From assembly GCF_022758235.1 (NCBI RefSeq), contig NZ_JALEBG010000001.1, positions 2,108,001-2,172,000 of the forward strand: a stretch of DNA of 64,000 bases, read 5' to 3'. The stretch is from Pontibacter liquoris. GTDB lineage: Bacteria > Bacteroidota > Bacteroidia > Cytophagales > Hymenobacteraceae. A program made the translations under genes and the position numbers. Positions 63,749 to 64,000 of this stretch are shown here, one piece after another; the stretch's first letter is position 1; each line of letters begins with the position of its first letter. The notes under the pieces were generated by a model. The model was not told where the DNA came from. It ran no database searches and saw only the letters and a program-made list of their open reading frames with translations.

Positions 63749-64000
63749 ATGCATGCTGTAGAAATCACTGCGGATACCTTACCTGTTTCGCTTGCCGAGT
63801 TCCGCCTGCGGGCACTTACCTGGGCCAGCCAGTATACGCTGGTTGCCTATTATAATTCGAATCAGATCGCTTACCCCCATCACGGCTTTGAACACCTTCT
63901 GGCCGTATCAAACAACCGCCCACTGGAGCTGGATAGGGAAAATAGCTTTGAGGCATTGCGCCGGCACCTGCAGCAGCACCCCAGCCTGCTCTGCGGTTAC
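63749..64000 (+). CDS. PabB-like chorismate-binding enzyme, 5' end (3' end outside window)
   Basis: Partial gene. From ATG 63749 the frame MHAVEITADTLPVSLAEFRL then WASQYTLVAYYNSNQI, YPHHGFEHLLAVSNN, SFEALRRHLQQHPSLLCGY runs to the window edge without a stop. This is the N-terminal pattern of component I of p-aminobenzoate/anthranilate synthase (PabB/TrpE). It matches Bacteroidota PabB N-termini, with the expected hydrophobic FG Y-type ending. Only 84 residues are present, so PabB versus TrpE cannot be settled. A PabC-like gene lies at 27071. Confidence 0.7.
   Translation, partial: MHAVEITADTLPVSLAEFRLRALTWASQYTLVAYYNSNQIAYPHHGFEHLLAVSNNRPLELDRENSFEALRRHLQQHPSLLCGY

Noticed and set aside
1-64000. 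tRNA and rRNA genes
   Set aside because: Scanned by eye for T-loop (GGTTCGAATC-type) and anticodon-arm patterns in the gaps; none found.

Overview
The window is a chromosomal segment of a moderately GC-rich member of the Bacteroidota, most likely a cytophagian of the Hymenobacteraceae (Pontibacter-like). This placement is an inference from gene content: a TonB receptor followed by a DUF4249 lipoprotein, the lipoprotein TamA variant TamL, a type III glutamine synthetase, a Porin_10-type putative porin, a fused branched-chain-type E1 dehydrogenase, and start-proximal TAnnTTTG promoter boxes typical of the phylum. No rRNA, tRNA, prophage, insertion sequence, CRISPR array or biosynthetic cluster was seen.

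Layout. 1-2.7 kb: a YbbAP-like ABC exporter (permease cut by the window edge) divergent from a TesA-like SGNH esterase, the same arrangement as in enterobacteria. 2.8-3.36 kb: a gene-free stretch full of dyad symmetries. 3.36-5.9 kb: ECF sigma factor, membrane anti-sigma-like protein and beta-barrel protein operon. 6-9.2 kb: TrmH methyltransferase and TamL, divergent. 9.3-16.5 kb: fused E1 dehydrogenase, HemF, PAP2 phosphatase, TonB receptor and DUF4249 partner. 16.5-25.2 kb: TetR, riboflavin synthase, Pcm, thioesterase, a HolD-like unknown, a TlpA-type lipoprotein, GatB and AlaS. 25.4-37.9 kb: MerR regulator, DprA, PabC-like aminotransferase, GH20 hexosaminidase, MFS exporter, two Gfo/Idh/MocA enzymes, prephenate dehydrogenase, an SDR and an MBL-fold hydrolase. 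38.3-39.4 kb: a stand-alone DACNV-DAC-like protein (possible nucleotide second-messenger enzyme). 39.5-50.7 kb: amidohydrolase, a 53-residue membrane protein, ThyA, a small Cys-rich secreted protein, an RND exporter, an Upf1-like helicase, SlyD-like FKBP, a REP/MITE-like inverted repeat and GlnN. 50.9-64 kb: LTA-synthase-like enzyme, MtaB, OmpH-like lipoprotein, MacB-type permease, an 'AsnB-misnamed' secreted protein, MiaE, putative porin, LpxK, Nif3-like protein, zinc-ribbon coiled-coil protein and the 5' end of a PabB-like gene.

Most genes are housekeeping. Several belong to shared processes: tRNA modification and charging (MtaB, MiaE, AlaS, GatB), folate/thymidylate (PabB-like, PabC-like, ThyA) and envelope biogenesis (TamL, LpxK, OmpH, porin, LTA-like enzyme, lipoprotein transport-like ABC systems).

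The most unusual signals are not genes. (1) The heptamer AAGTATA (either strand) occurs about 95 times by hand count, against 6-8 expected, in coding and non-coding DNA and in all reading frames. (2) Three intergenic regions carry facing arrays of degenerate 7-bp repeats that run up to the start or stop codon of a neighbour. (3) A 108-bp element with perfect 22-bp terminal inverted repeats lies upstream of the glnA terminator. (4) The region 2947-3148 holds four successive dyads including a nested 77-nt stem-loop. (5) Two genes have a perfect TAnnTTTG box exactly 4 nt before a GTG start, suggesting leaderless transcripts. Among proteins, the DAC-like protein at 38285-39433 and the HolD-like protein at 19282-19920 deserve most attention.
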